A stretch of DNA of 64,000 nt from Phialophora verrucosa (GCA_002099365.1 MSED01000014.1:620001-684000), one strand, 5' to 3'; positions 10,959-22,452 are shown, counted from the stretch's first letter. Program-made: numbers and translations. Notes: generated by a model from the letters alone, not told the origin.

Positions 10959-11741
10959 TCAATTCACCGGCACGTCCTCCCCAGCCGCTCTCCTGATAAA
11001 CGCTGCCGTTCGCTCCGTCATACTCAAGAACGGGCTATGCCCGCTTTCGACCCTCTCCTCTCTGATCCTCAGCTTTGAACCTCGCTTCTGCAACGCTTCA
11101 TTTGCATCTGCAATCCATTTCCTCTGCAAGTCTGCTGGTAGGGCCGCGTCCTTCTCACACACCAAGTAGCTGGTTGGAATCCCCCAGTATCCGACCCCCT
11201 CAGCCGATGGCGGTAAGATCTTGCACCGCCAGGAATGCGTCTTCAGCATAGCTTTGTTAGCGGCTGCTTCTTCGGCTGATAGGTCCGAGTAGAACATAGC
11301 TTCAGGACCAGGGTCGCCGACGTCGACAAGGGTTTCATCTGCGGACACGAGATGGACTGAAAAGGGTTTGCCCCCCGTGGGGTCGAGAAGGGCTGTCCTC
11401 GGTGGATAGAGGAATGAGCACATCATTGCTATTGCTTTGAGCCGTGGGCCGTCCTCGTCTTCCTTGATGAACGAGTAAGCCGCGCTCTGTGCTGGGATCC
11501 CGCTGTACGAGTGGGTAACCAGAACGACATCCTTTCCTGATGACAGGATCTTCTTGATCGCACTGGAGATAACCTGGACGTCAGAATCGGCATCGGTGTT
11601 TGGTGGATCCTTGGGGTCGACAGTCGCCAACGCCACCGCTTCGGTCTCGTAGCCATGCTGCTGGAGCGCTTTCATGATCTTCTCATAGTGTGCCGGTGAG
11701 TGCCATGCCCCGGGCGTGAAAAGGATAGTCGACTTCGTCAT
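10959..11741 (-). CDS. Alpha/beta hydrolase
   Basis: Intronless, 260 aa. The N-terminal strand TILFTPGAWHSPAHY carries an oxyanion-type turn. The nucleophile elbow is VVLVTHSYSG with Ser78 in the nucleophile position; the usual flanking glycines of GxSxG are Thr and Ser. Acid residue candidate is the Asp in VCEKDAALP, and the catalytic His is in ESGHSPFLS near the C-terminus. Length and layout fit the small esterase/EstA-like fungal hydrolases found in many ascomycetes, acting on unknown esters in the cytosol (no signal peptide). Its 3' end converges on the reductase-like gene, 79 bp apart. Confidence 0.85.
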   Translation of the reverse strand: MTKSTILFTPGAWHSPAHYEKIMKALQQHGYETEAVALATVDPKDPPNTDADSDVQVISSAIKKILSSGKDVVLVTHSYSGIPAQSAAYSFIKEDEDGPRLKAIAMMCSFLYPPRTALLDPTGGKPFSVHLVSADETLVDVGDPGPEAMFYSDLSAEEAAANKAMLKTHSWRCKILPPSAEGVGYWGIPTSYLVCEKDAALPADLQRKWIADANEALQKRGSKLRIREERVESGHSPFLSMTERTAAFIRRAAGEDVPVN

Positions 11742-13304
11742 TCTTGCTTCAGTTCCCTGGATTGCAGTATGGATAGAGTTGCAGACGCTTGACTCGCGAG
11801 ATTATATGTGACCCAGCAAAGTTAGGCGCCCTGGGGTTTCCCCGTCCAGGCGACATGGATCATGCTTGATCAGCACTCCTCCATACCATATTCCTCGTTC
11901 TCTACGAATCCTGCGGCTCAACCTGGACAATGTACGGGCCGGCATCACGTTATACAGCAGCCGGTAGGCTGGCGACCCTGGTTATATGCAGATGCAGTGA
12001 GAAAGCCACCAGATATTCTTAGAATGCCATTGCTTATTGGCATGTCTATTTGCCTTTTAAAGAGTCGACGCGTTTGTAGTATCAGGTGGGATGCCGAACA
12101 AGGTTTCTGAAGCCATCCTTAGTTTCACTTCACACTCTTTTCGATATCTACACACCCCCGTTCTAGCAGAATTGTTGTCTCGATATTGGTGTGTTTCCAC
12201 TGACCGTCAAGCTCGCGCATCACCGTTCGTCAGGGCCCTGTCTGTGGAGCGGGAACCCTGATATGTTACGTGCACCGTGACAGGGGATGTGCACCACACT
12301 TGCGATAGTTGCAGATGACGGCCTCTTCCCTCTGTGTGAACCGGATACGTTTACACTCTCGCAGATAGAGCCTCCTCAAGCGCACCAGTCAACAGTCCTC
12401 CCCTCCTCCACATTCCCTCGACGATAGAGCTGGGACCCGGTCATAAAGGTCCCAAAATTGCGGGTCTGTTTTGTGGAACCTAGAGACAATCGGAAATGTT
12501 TTGACTGCCAATTCTTTCGACCAGCGAGCAGGCGATGCCTTCCTTTGCGCAAATGCCCGAATACGAGGAGTGGTGTTATGTTTCACGAATAGTATACCCC
12601 GAGACTGCGACGAATCCCCATCAGACTGTTTCACAGTTTCATGACACAAGCGACCATCCAAACGTCGTCGATGGAAGATCTAGCCCGTAACGAGCTCCTG
12701 ATTATTGGCCTCAGGACGTGCAGGAAAAGGTACGAGTAGGCCTTGGCTATTCACCGGAGTGCACGTGACAGCTTAAGGAACATCCCTGACGTCGTCCCCC
12801 AACAGCGCTCGCGCGGTCGGCGTTGCCTACAGAGATGTTTTCTACCCGGAAGCAAGTATACATATCATATGAGCGTCTTGCGTAGCGTAGAAGTTGAATC
12901 AAAGAAGAATTGAAATCAACAAGTTCTTGCAAGTCTTTGCCGGGGAAATAAGGTACCTTAGGTGTGAACGATGCCGAAAATTTTTTGAGCTTGGGCGCAC
13001 CGAGACCGGAGAGTCCTTGCAACAGCATCCCCGCAAAGTTCGAGATTTTCCCCTCCAGCATTCGCTCCCACTTTTTCCACTGCTGCATCATCTCCCCTGC
13101 CTTCGCCGTCAAATCACCGACTCTGCATTTTGACTCATTGCTTGGGAATTATATTTTCTCTAGCCCTGCGTTTTACTCCAACCTCACCGCTTAGTGACGA
13201 CTCTCCCTCTCCCTCTCCGTCTCTCTCCCTGTATTTGACCTAAGCTCTTCTTCAGCTCAAGCTCACGTTCCTCTCCTTCACACACAACCCACACACCGTA
13301 CAAC
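11742..13304. other. Long upstream region of homocitrate synthase
   Basis: No gene recognised. The last 200 bp look like a promoter and leader: a TGACTCA element at 13131-13137 and a pyrimidine-rich CTCTCC tract at about 13199-13240 before the ATG at 13305. Confidence 0.5.
13131..13137 (+). promoter_or_regulatory. Gcn4/CpcA-type site (TGACTCA)
   Basis: A perfect TGACTCA, the core bound by Gcn4/CPC1/CpcA bZIP activators, lies 168 bp upstream of the homocitrate synthase start. Lysine-pathway genes are classical targets of general amino acid control, so the placement makes sense; binding is inferred. Confidence 0.6.
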
Positions 13305-14919
13305 ATGTGTCCTTCAGCCGACGAGGTTGAGACGAATGGCGTCAACGGACAGGTCAATGGTGCCAATGGCCATACCAATGGAACACAGGCCTCAGGCAGT
13401 ACGTCAAGGCCGTTGCGCACAGAAATAGACCATGCTAAACAGTTACAGGCCATCCCGGCTACACTGGCATCAACACCTCGTCATCTCAACCTCGAAACGA
13501 GAGAAATCCCTACATGCCCGTAGGCGATTTCCTGAGCAACGTCAGCCGCTTCAAGATTATTGAAAGCACGTTAAGAGAAGGCGAACAGTATATACAGACA
13601 CCAACCACAAGGGATGCACGGTACCACTGCTAACTTCTATTCCCAGATTTGCAAATGCCTACTTTGACACCGCCAAGAAGATCGAAATCGCAAAGGCGCT
13701 TGACGAGTTCGGCGCCGACTACATCGAACTCACCAGTCCTGCCGCATCCGAGCAATCCCGCAGAGACTGCGAAGCTATCTGCAAGCTCGGCTTGAAGTCC
13801 AAGATCCTCACACACATCAGATGTCATATGGACGATGCGCGGATAGCAGTCGAGACGGGTGTCGACGGTGTCGACGTCGTCATTGGCACCTCTTCTTTCC
13901 TAAGAGAACATTCCCACGGCAAGGACATGACCTACATCAAGAACACGGCAATCGAGGTCATTAACTTTGTCAAGTCCAAGGGCATCGAGATCCGATTTTC
14001 CAGCGAGGACTCATTCCGATCAGATTTGGTGGATCTCTTGTCGCTCTACCAAGCCGTCGACAAGGTCGGTGTCAACCGAGTGGGTATCGCAGATACAGTC
14101 GGATGCGCTTCTCCAAGACAAGTGTACGACCTTGTCCGCACTCTTCGCGGTGTCGTTAGCTGCGACATTGAAACCCATTTCCACAACGATACCGGCTGTG
14201 CTATTGCGAACGCATACTGCGCTCTTGAAGCTGGTGCTACACATATCGATACTTCGGTCCTTGGTATCGGCGAGCGCAATGGTATCACTACGCTGGGTGG
14301 GCTTATGGCTCGAATGATCACTGCCGACCGTGACTACGTCAAGAGCAAGTACAAGCTGGAGAAGATCAAGGATATCGAGGAACTGGTGGCCGAGGCCGTC
14401 GCTGTCAACATCCCCTTCAACAACCCCATCACCGGATTTTGTGCTTTCACCCACAAGGCCGGTATCCACGCCAAGGCAATTCTGGCCAACCCGAGCACAT
14501 ACGAGATCATTGACCCCGCGGACTTTGGTATCGGCCGGTATATCCACTTTGCTTCTCGTCTGACCGGATGGAACGCTATCAAATCCCGAGCACAACAACT
14601 CCAGATTGACATGACGGATGCGCAATACAAGGAAGTCACAGCGGCAATCAAGAGACTAGCAGATATTCGACCCATCGCCATCGATGATGCTGACTCGATC
14701 ATCCACGCATACCACCGCAATGTCAAGCTGGGCAAGCAAAACCCTGGGCAGGAGGTTGAGCTGCCGAACATGACAGAGAAGGAAAAGAAGCTGCTGGCAG
14801 AGAAGCAGCTAGAAGAGCAGTCAGTGCCTGAGAAGAGACGACTGGAGGAGACGGTCGAAGAACAGGTGGCCACAGAGCAGGTGATCAAGAAGGCCAAGAC
14901 GAACGGCATCACGGCCTAA
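13305..14919 (+). CDS. Homocitrate synthase (lysine biosynthesis)
   Basis: Three exons: 13305-13398, 13449-13587, 13647-14919 (501 aa). It condenses acetyl-CoA with 2-oxoglutarate to homocitrate, the first step of the fungal alpha-aminoadipate route to lysine. Orthologue of yeast LYS20/LYS21. The Asn/Gly-rich N-terminus is followed by NPYMPVGDFLSNVSRFKII and the ESTLREGEQFANAYFDTAKK block of DRE-TIM metallolyases; intron 2 interrupts GEQ-F. Further family blocks are ELTSPAASEQSRRDCEAI, LTHIRCHMDDARIAVETG, ETHFHNDTGCAIANAY with the HxH metal ligands, and GFCAFTHKAGIHAKAIL. A lysine-rich C-terminal tail (KKAKTNG) may serve as a nuclear signal; yeast homocitrate synthases are nuclear. A TGACTCA lies 168 bp upstream. 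Confidence 0.96.
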
Positions 14920-15441
14920 AAGACCGTATACGTCGGACTTGCATTTTCTCGGTGTTTTCATGATTTGCGACGGCCTGAGATATCCCAGGACGAGGGTCAA
15001 CCTGGCGTGGTTTTGCAGCTGATTCTGTACATAGCAAGAGCTAGACGTCAGCTGGGTGCTCGATTTGGACAGGAAAAGCAAGAAGAAGTGCCGGAAACGT
15101 CGATAGATGAATGCAAAAATCTAGTATGCTGATGATACAACCCGATCTCTCCATTGATCATGATACATAACTGTCACCCGAGGCCTAAGCGCGGCTGCGT
15201 TTGGCGACAAGACGTACGGAGTACGTTGCGTATAGGAATCCAAGGAACGAAATACGAGGGTACGAGGGTCTGGAACATGTGACGAACCACGTCACGTCAA
15301 TGTGCGGAGAAGGCATCGTTGGGAGCCACAGAGCATTTGAAATCGAGCGAGCCCTGAATCACCACCATCACCTTCAAGACACAATCAGCTGTCCTCCTCA
15401 ATGTCTCGGCTTCGATGACCTCTAGTCCTCGACCCATCATC
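14920..15441. other. Intergenic region with GTACGGAGTAC
   Basis: Region between homocitrate synthase and the lyase. It holds GTACGGAGTAC at 15214-15224, a motif that recurs with variation elsewhere in the window. No gene seen. Confidence 0.5.
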
Positions 15442-17253
15442 ATGGGCGGCTCATCTCCTCTCCCACTCAGCTTGCAGAGCAAGTTCCAGCGAGCTCGGGC
15501 TGGGCCTCTGTCTCGCTTGGGGGACTTCCACACGAACTTCAACATGTAGGTCTAACACAAGCTCCAACCTCTGGATCACGTCTGAGATATATCTATCAGT
15601 CTCCGCAACATCATCTTCACACTCTTCCTCCTCCGCCTGCTGCGCCGCTCGTTCTATTTCCTCCGCGGCCACGGCATCCTCGGCTCTCTCGCCCTCCTCT
15701 ACCACTCGACGCACAAGAACCTCTACCGCATATTCCTGAACCTGCCCGGTGTCCGTTCCAAAGTCGCACAACAACTCGCTGCAGCGCGCACCGACCTCGA
15801 GAACAAACTCGTCCCGACCGGCCCCGGCGTCAACAGGTACCTCCACCTACCCAAGGAACCATGGACGAAAGAGCAGCTCTCCGCCGAGTTGGAGACGCTG
15901 TCGGCAATGAAACGCACGCGGTGGGAGGAGGGCAAAGTCTCCGGGGCGGTCTATCACGGCGAGTCGTCGCTGCTGGACATACAAAGCGAGGCGATGAAAC
16001 TGTTCAGCGTGGCAAATCCCATCCACGCGGACGTCTTTCCCGCGGTCCGCAAAATGGAAGCTGAGATCGTGGCCATGGTTCTGGCGTTATTCAACGCCCC
16101 AGACACAGGCGTCGGCGTTACAACATCCGGTGGCACGGAGTCAATACTGATGGCCTGTCTTTCAGCACGCCAGAAGGGCTACGCCGAGAGGGGCATCACC
16201 GAACCTGAGATGATTGTCCCGCACACCGCGCACGCCGCCTTCCACAAGGCAGCGTCCTATTTCAAGATCAAGCTGCACGTAGTGCACTGCCCCGCGCCGT
16301 CCTACGAAGTCGACGTCTCGCGCGTCCGCCGGCTCATCACCCCGAACACAGTCCTCCTGGTCGGCTCGGCGCCAAACTATCCGCACGGGGTTGTCGACCC
16401 GATCCCCTCGCTCTCCAAACTCGCCCTCGCATATAGAATCCCGCTGCATGTAGACTGCTGCCTCGGCTCCTTCCTGATGCCATGTCTTGCCAAGGCAGGG
16501 TTCCCTTCGCCCTTCGCCGACGAAGGAGGGGTTGATTTCCGCCTTCCCGGCGTCACGAGCATAAGCATCGACACCCACAAGTACGGCTTCGCGCCTAAGG
16601 GGAACTCCTGCATCCTGTACCGCGACCGCCAGCTCCGGGAGTACCAGTACTTCATTGCCCCGGAGTGGAGCGGCGGCGTGTACGGATCGCCGTCGATCGC
16701 GGGATCCCGGCCTGGTGCGCTGATCGCGGGTTGCTGGGCGAGCATGATGGCCGTAGGCGAGAAGGGGTACATTGACGCAACGCACAAAATTGTCGGCACG
16801 AAGCTGACGATCGAAAACGCCGTCAAGGAGCACCCCGTTCTGAAATCTGCGCTGCGCATCCTGGGTAAGCCGATGGTCAGTGTCGTGGCGTTCGAGAGTC
16901 TCGACCCCGAGGTGGACATCTACGATGTGGCGGACGGGATGAGTCGGAAAGGCTGGCATCTCAATTCCCTGCAGGATCCACCGGGCGTGCACGTCGCGGT
17001 GACGCTGCCGATGACGCGGCCCGGGGCCGTGGACGGCTTGATCGACGATCTCGTCGCCGTGGTCAAAGAGGAGAAGGAGAAAATCCTGAGCCAGGAAATC
17101 ACGGGTAGTGGTGTGGTTGGGGGCACGACCGTCAAGGAGACCCGCAAGAAGGGTAATAGTGCGCAGCTGTACGGCGTGGCAGGCAGTCTGCCGGACAAGA
17201 GCATCGTCGAGAAACTTGTCGTCGCGTACCTGGACACTCTGTATAAAGCGTGA
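15442..17253 (+). CDS. Sphingosine-1-phosphate lyase (Dpl1-type)
   Basis: Two exons: 15442-15545 and 15600-17253 (585 aa, the usual family length). A PLP enzyme of the ER membrane that cleaves phosphorylated long-chain bases to a fatty aldehyde and ethanolamine phosphate, the exit step of sphingolipid catabolism. An N-terminal hydrophobic helix (RNIIFTLFLLRLLRR) is followed by the GPGVNRYLHLPKEPW linker and GKVSGAVYHGE. The PLP domain shows VTTSGGTESILMA, HVDCCLGSF with the PLP-ring Asp, and SIDTHKYGFAPKG with Lys362 as Schiff-base lysine. Exon 1 was chosen because only the 15545/15600 splice joins an ATG to the membrane helix; the start codon itself is the least certain part. Just 3' lies an imperfect 51-bp tandem duplication. 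Confidence 0.94.
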
Positions 17254-17280
17254 CGGGCCGTCGTGCCACCAGCAGCATCA

Positions 17281-17376
17281 GCGCAAGCCGCCATTCTCTG
17301 TGCGGAGTCTATGTTTACATTGCCAGCAGCAGCGCAAGCCGCCATTTTCTTGTGCAGAGTATATGTTTACATTGCC
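17281..17376. repeat. Imperfect two-copy tandem repeat, period about 51 bp
   Basis: Copies start at 17281 and 17332 with GCGCAAGCCGCCATT and both end ATGTTTACATTGCC; a handful of substitutions and one indel separate them. It lies within the likely 3' UTR of the lyase gene. Confidence 0.85.
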
Positions 17377-17696
17377 GAGTTCAAACGTGAGGTGAAATCA
17401 TGACAATGGGCGAGCAAGCTCTTCCCAAGGCAAGACTCCACGACTAGTACAGCATTGTCCCAAAGACATGGCACACGGATGATCTTAAACTTCCATAATT
17501 CCTGATGTGGAGAGTAAAAGAATGCACCGCTCACTATGCTCTTTTTGTCATGCCAAGTTACAAGTCGAAAGACGAAGACGCAGACGCAGACGCCTAATGC
17601 CCAATACGTAGCCATTGTACAGCATAATCACAGCATATAGCGTACATACAGCATATATACAGTACCTCCTGTGAGAAGAACCCATAGACAGCGCCC

Positions 17697-17718
17697 ACTC
17701 CGTACCTACTCCGTACCT
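17697..17718. repeat. Perfect 11-bp tandem duplication
   Basis: ACTCCGTACCT occurs twice with no gap. The core ACTCCGTAC is the reverse complement of GTACGGAGT, which also appears at 15214. Confidence 0.85.
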
Positions 17719-17980
17719 ACAAGGTATGAACAGAGAAGTAAGTCCCCGATCCAAAAAACACATAAAAAAATTAACTACATCCTGTCCAAAAAAGACGAGG
17801 GAGAGAGATCCATGAGAGTCCTAAGATGTGGACGTCCAGGACAATGCTCCGTAGAGGGCCGCTAGGTATATCATATATATAGGTTTCAGGGCCGTTTGTT
17901 CAAGAAATCATATAATTAAGTAGTTTAATCATACCGCCGGCCATTGGTATACGACCCACGCGATCACGCGATCACCAAGA

Positions 17981-20034
17981 TCATGGAGTAGCGTTCAATT
18001 CTGTGCGGTGGACCTGTGTCGTGCCGGAGCTGTGCGTCATCGACGGACCTCTCTGGTATGTATGTTAGTTGGGTGTGCTTGGCATGAGGGACGAGTATGT
18101 ATGATGGTTGGCTGGGGGGGAAAGGTTGTGTGATAGTCAGGTAGTCAGACATGTGGGCAGAAAGACAGATGAATAGATGCAAGCGACAGTTGTCGCGCGA
18201 GATTGGCCACTTACCGTCGCACTCGTATCACCGCTGACCTCGCTCCCTCTCCACTCCGAAGGGCTAAGTTCTGAGGAAGGCATTTCTTGAGGCTCCCGTG
18301 CTGGCGTGTAGGGTTGGTACACGGGCTGGTCCAACTTGGGGTATTCATACTGCGTCATGACCGGGTAGGTTGCCGGTGGCGAGGGTTGGTCTGGATAGCT
18401 ACCCACATGCGGTTGCTGGGGATAAGCGTACGCCCCCGTGGGGGAGTAGGGTTGTTGGCCCATGTAAGCAACAGGCTGGTATGTCCCGGTGCCTGTGATC
18501 GGGGCAGCAGCTTGTTCGCGCTGTCTCCTGTTGCGGCGACGGCGACGGAAGCACAAGAAAATCGCAAGGGCAACGAGAGCTAGCCCGGCGACACCGCCGA
18601 CGACTCCGCCAGCGAGGGCGCCGACGTTGAGTTTTGACCCTGGCGGTGGTGGTGGTGGCGGCGGCGGCGGCGGCGGTGGCGTTTCTTCTACTGGTGTTGG
18701 TGCGGGACATAGCGTCTTTGGGAAGACGCCGCCTTCGTTGCCCCAGTCTTGACGGGTTGCTTCGGAGAGACGGAACTGCTTTTGCGCCACATCCACGACG
18801 AGATAGTTCATGGTCAGGAACGGAGTGCCCCACGTGGGCGCGACGTTTCTGGTCTCGTCTTCGTTCTCGTGCTTCTGGACAAATCCAAGTTTGTAGGACT
18901 CGTTGGTGACGACTAAGCTTCCGTCAGTGGAATATCCGCGCTGATAGAAGAAGAGTTCCTCGGCCGGAATTGAGGAGCTATAGCCGTTCTTGATCGTGAA
19001 GTTGAGACTGCCGGTAGGGACGGACGAGGCTGGGTAGGACCAAAGTTCGCGATCTGAATCGTAGTCACCGTTGGTGGCGTTCCCGAAGGCGTCAAAGACC
19101 GACGAAGGGAGACGGATCATCTCCAACCACGGGTCAATGGCGACTTGGAATTCGGTGGTCTCCTCGTCCAGCAGGGAGAACGACCCAGCGTCGGACACCC
19201 AGGTCAAGTCTTGCAAAATGATGCACGCAGTACATGTATCTCTGCTCTCAAAGGTATGGAATTCGTTGGCGCGGGCCTCATCATAGCCACCGATCATGAG
19301 GAGGCCGCTCCGGGGGCTCTCATCGTTTCGCCGCGTCCCAGCCCACATGCCGTAGGATGTAGATGGCGCAGCACCACTGTCAACTGCGACTTGCAGGAAT
19401 GTTGAGTTCAGGCCGAGACCAAGCCAGCCGCCACTGCTGTTGGCTGTTTCGGCTAAGCTTGCAAACATAGAAAGCGTGTTTGGGAGTCTAACTCACCCCA
19501 TCCTTCTTCATTGTCGGTTACGAACGGAAAGCCCAGCACAGTTGTGTCGTTCGAGCCAAATTTGAGGACATCATTGTACAAGATATAATCCGATGGCTCC
19601 TGGCCCGTTAGAGTCCCGTTCCAGTTTGACTCTATCTGCGTGACCTCGGTCCTCGAGAAGCTTGGGTCATATGTGCCTCCTACCAGTGCAAGGCAGTCGT
19701 AATCGGTCGATGATTCGCAATCGTCAATGTTTGCGACGAGAGTGCGGTCCGACATGCGAGGCCACAGAGAAAACACCTGAGGTGGGTCGCCGATTTCAAC
19801 CCTGACACCCCATGCTGGTGCGACCGACCGGACCCCGACCTCGTGGTAAGTAATGGGAAGGTAGAGGGGTCCGGGAAGGTCCGGACAAGTAGCTGTGGTC
19901 ATGTTGATGCCAGGTTTTGGTTGAGGAGGGGCAAAATGGAGACTCCTTGCCGGCCAAAACGCGGCTTTCGTGGGATTGTTCACTGGGGGTTCAGACAGAG
20001 GCCTGACTTTGTGATCTAAAAGCAAGTGATGCAA
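17981..20034 (-). CDS. Pepsin-fold transmembrane protein lacking catalytic aspartates
   Basis: Minus-strand exons: about 19497-20034, 18215-19452, 17981-18052. The extracellular part resembles a pepsin-type aspartic protease (YLPITYHEVG, WGVRVEIGDPPQVFSLW, GWLGLGLNSTFLQ, WGTPFLTMNYLVVDVAQKQ). Where pepsins have DTG the sequence reads LWPRMSDRTLV. The second site reads VAIDPWLEMIRLP, not D(S/T)G. Then come a proline run of about 13, one TM helix (GALAGGVVGGVAGLALVALAIFLCF), an Arg-rich stop-transfer and a Pro/Tyr/Gln-rich cytoplasmic tail. It is probably a cell-surface sensor or wall-binding protein, not a protease. The 19453-19496 intron is secure. The last intron (18053-18214) is inferred. 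The N-terminus is uncertain: ATG 20034 (615 aa) or ATG 19902 (571 aa), neither with a signal peptide, so a 5' exon may be missing. Confidence 0.78.
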
Positions 20035-21240
20035 GAAGAAGAGGCTGAAACGTCTGAGCAGAGAGACTCTTCCACTATTTTAAGAGGGGCCGACAACGGC
20101 CGGGCTGCGTGCTGGATTGTCCCAATCTCTTGCTTCTAGCGTGACTCTTCAACATGATCGGAAGAATGGCAGACGAGCCATTATCCGTGTCCAAGCCGCG
20201 CGCCCATATCTCAAGCTCGAGGCTTGCAGTGCCATGGAGAACTAGCCCCGACAAGACTCCTAGCAGGTGCAGCAACACGAGGCTCAAACCCGGTCCTGGC
20301 GGAGTGACCCAAATGGGAGAAAGATGCGGGCCTGTGTGAGCTGTCTGTCCCAAGATGTGTAGACTGGTGATGAAATTAAGTTGTGTCCATGGTGGCCACC
20401 CCTTCCCACCGTCTTATGAGGTGGTCCTTTTTGACAAGCCTGAGTCTAAGTGTCACGGTCAGGCTGGGAATAGGTGAAGCAACAGTAGAAGAGAGCCAAG
20501 ATAGGCAGTGCAATGCAGCTGAAGTCTTGGGATGTGCCACAGACTTGGCCGTGTGGAAGAAATCAGGGCAAGCGTGGTGACTGGTGGGACACGGTGCTCC
20601 GTAAATGGTGAAGGCAAGCGTGCGGATTGTCGACAGAATGAAACTTCCAGTGGGGAGCAACAACCCAGGCCGCTTCAGTGCGCTTGACTGGGCGATGCGG
20701 CCAGCTGCTTGAGGCACCACGAGCGACGGAAATACGAAAAAGAATCTCGGGGGTCTTGGTAGGACTTGGCGGCCGCCTCCCGCCGGGTCGACTACTGATG
20801 TTTGTTTGCCGCGGTTCCGAACTCAGTGCACCTTGTTTTGCCCTTTCTCCATTGCGACCGGACCGTGGGGTCGATGAGAAGGGAGGGTTTTAGTAATGGC
20901 CGCCAGAGGGTCATTGTAACCCCCTGGACGGCTGGCTACTCTGGTAGTGACACAATCTTGGAAATGCGTTAATAAAGACGATGAGCTTGGAGCGGAGTGT
21001 CGATGAAGCGTGATTTGTTCCTCCGTATAAAGTGCGCAACATGGCTTTATGTCCAGCCGCACTTTCCCCGCAGCTTCGCCTCAGTTTCCTCGTCGAGAAG
21101 CAACTTTCGTTGGAGAAGAAAAAATTATGTTCTCAAGACAGATTCAATCAGGAAGACGCTCAGAACCGGGATCGATCTCCTCCACCTAGGTTTTCCCACC
21201 GACTGGCGCGCCCCAAAGACGTCGGCTCCGTTCCTTCAAG
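20035..21240. other. Intergenic region between divergent genes
   Basis: No gene assigned. A minus-strand frame at 20075-20353 encodes a short hydrophobic stretch (GLSLVLLHLLGVLSGLVL) that could be a signal-peptide exon for the downstream pepsin-fold gene, but I found no convincing splice and do not claim it. Confidence 0.4.
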
Positions 21241-22452
21241 ATGGGGTTGAAGACAGAACTCCCACAAGCTACCCCGGAGCCGTCGTCGAAGGTCCTCTCG
21301 TTGGTGTCCGCCTTCCTCAGTGAACATGGTTTCGAGTCCACGAGTAAAGCTTTGAGAAAAGAGCTGAAGCGAAAGAACCAAACAGCCGACCTTGAAGCTG
21401 TAGAGGGTGGCGTCAAGCTTGAGAGCATCGTCGAAACCTGGAACAAACAAGAAGTGCGACAGTCTACTTCCGAAGACGACACCTCGGAGGGAAGCGACGC
21501 TGCCTCGTCTGAATCAGAGTCGGAATCTAGCGACGCTAGCGACAAGAGCGCCAGCAGCGAGTCTACATCGGAGTCCGAGACTGAGTCAGAGTCTGGAGAA
21601 GGGGAAGCCACCAAGACACAACCCTCAAAATTGAAGAGAACAAAATTCAATAAGCGAGAAGCGTCGCCTTCAGCGTCGTCGTCGTCCTCCTCCTCTTCCT
21701 CCTCCTCCTCCTCCTCCTCGTCGTCGTCGTCAGATAGCGATGCTGATGATGAGAACGACGATGGTCTAAGAGTCAAGCCTACACGAAAGAAGTCTCCAGC
21801 CGTCACCAAGGAAGCCGAACCTGTTCGCAGTCTGAAGCGAAAGGCAGCATCTAGCTCACCAGATTCTTCCTCCTCCTCATCTCTATCAGCTAAACGGACG
21901 AAGATGGCCAAAGGCGGTGAAAGGTCCTCCAGCGACAGCTCGTCAGGGGCTGGGCGAGCGTCTAGCGACTCTGATGCGTCTTCTGCCAGCTCTGAGGAGA
22001 TCTCGAGCAACGCGGACACAACATCAAATGAAGAGGAGCAGGACGATGAGGAGAGCAACCCTACTCAACCCGAGACTCTGGCGAAGCTGATGACCGCAGC
22101 CGCTGAAGCTCCGTCGGATTCGTCGTCTAACACTGTTATGGGAGATGTTGTGGAGCCACCGGAAGAAAGATCTCACTTTATACATGGCAAGGGTGAAAAA
22201 CAGCCCGTGACGAGGAAGCACCATGTGGGTGCTCGACCAACTCCACTGGCACAGCTCTCCGCCCAGTCAACCGCAGCCGACCATATCAGCAACGCCTACA
22301 AGAGCTACGAGTACGCTGATCGAGCGTACAATGACTTGTCTGTGACTCGAGGCAAAGGATTTACAAAGGAGAAGAACAAGAAAAAGCGTGGGAGCTATCG
22401 CGGAGGAGCTATTGACATTAGTGGTGGCAAAAGTTTCAAGTTCGATGACTGA
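21241..22452 (+). CDS. SRP40/Nopp140-like nucleolar protein with LisH motif
   Basis: Intronless, 403 aa. Residues about 13-40 form a LisH-type helix pair (SSKVLSLVSAFLSEHGFEST). A long middle of alternating Ser/Glu/Asp acidic clusters (CK2-type) and Lys/Arg patches follows, including a run of about 19 serines coded by TCC/TCG repeats near 21670-21730. The C-terminus is the conserved SRP40 domain: ADRAYNDLSVTRGKGFTKEKNKKKRG ending IDISGGKSFKFDD (shown in two parts here). Relatives (yeast Srp40, animal Nopp140/NOLC1) shuttle in the nucleolus and chaperone box C/D and H/ACA snoRNPs and Pol I factors. The serine run is prone to length change. Confidence 0.93.
   Translation: MGLKTELPQATPEPSSKVLSLVSAFLSEHGFESTSKALRKELKRKNQTADLEAVEGGVKLESIVETWNKQEVRQSTSEDDTSEGSDAASSESESESSDASDKSASSESTSESETESESGEGEATKTQPSKLKRTKFNKREASPSASSSSSSSSSSSSSSSSSSSDSDADDENDDGLRVKPTRKKSPAVTKEAEPVRSLKRKAASSSPDSSSSSSLSAKRTKMAKGGERSSSDSSSGAGRASSDSDASSASSEEISSNADTTSNEEEQDDEESNPTQPETLAKLMTAAAEAPSDSSSNTVMGDVVEPPEERSHFIHGKGEKQPVTRKHHVGARPTPLAQLSAQSTAADHISNAYKSYEYADRAYNDLSVTRGKGFTKEKNKKKRGSYRGGAIDISGGKSFKFDD

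Larger units (their letters stand above)
17254..17980. other. 3' flank with small tandem repeats
   Basis: No gene. It contains the two-copy 51-bp repeat (17281-17376) and a perfect two-copy repeat of the 11-mer ACTCCGTACCT (17697-17718). Confidence 0.6.

Noticed and set aside
20075..20353. Minus-strand frame with a hydrophobic, signal-peptide-like stretch
   Set aside because: Could be a 5' exon of the pepsin-fold gene, but I could not find donor and acceptor sites that join the frames convincingly.
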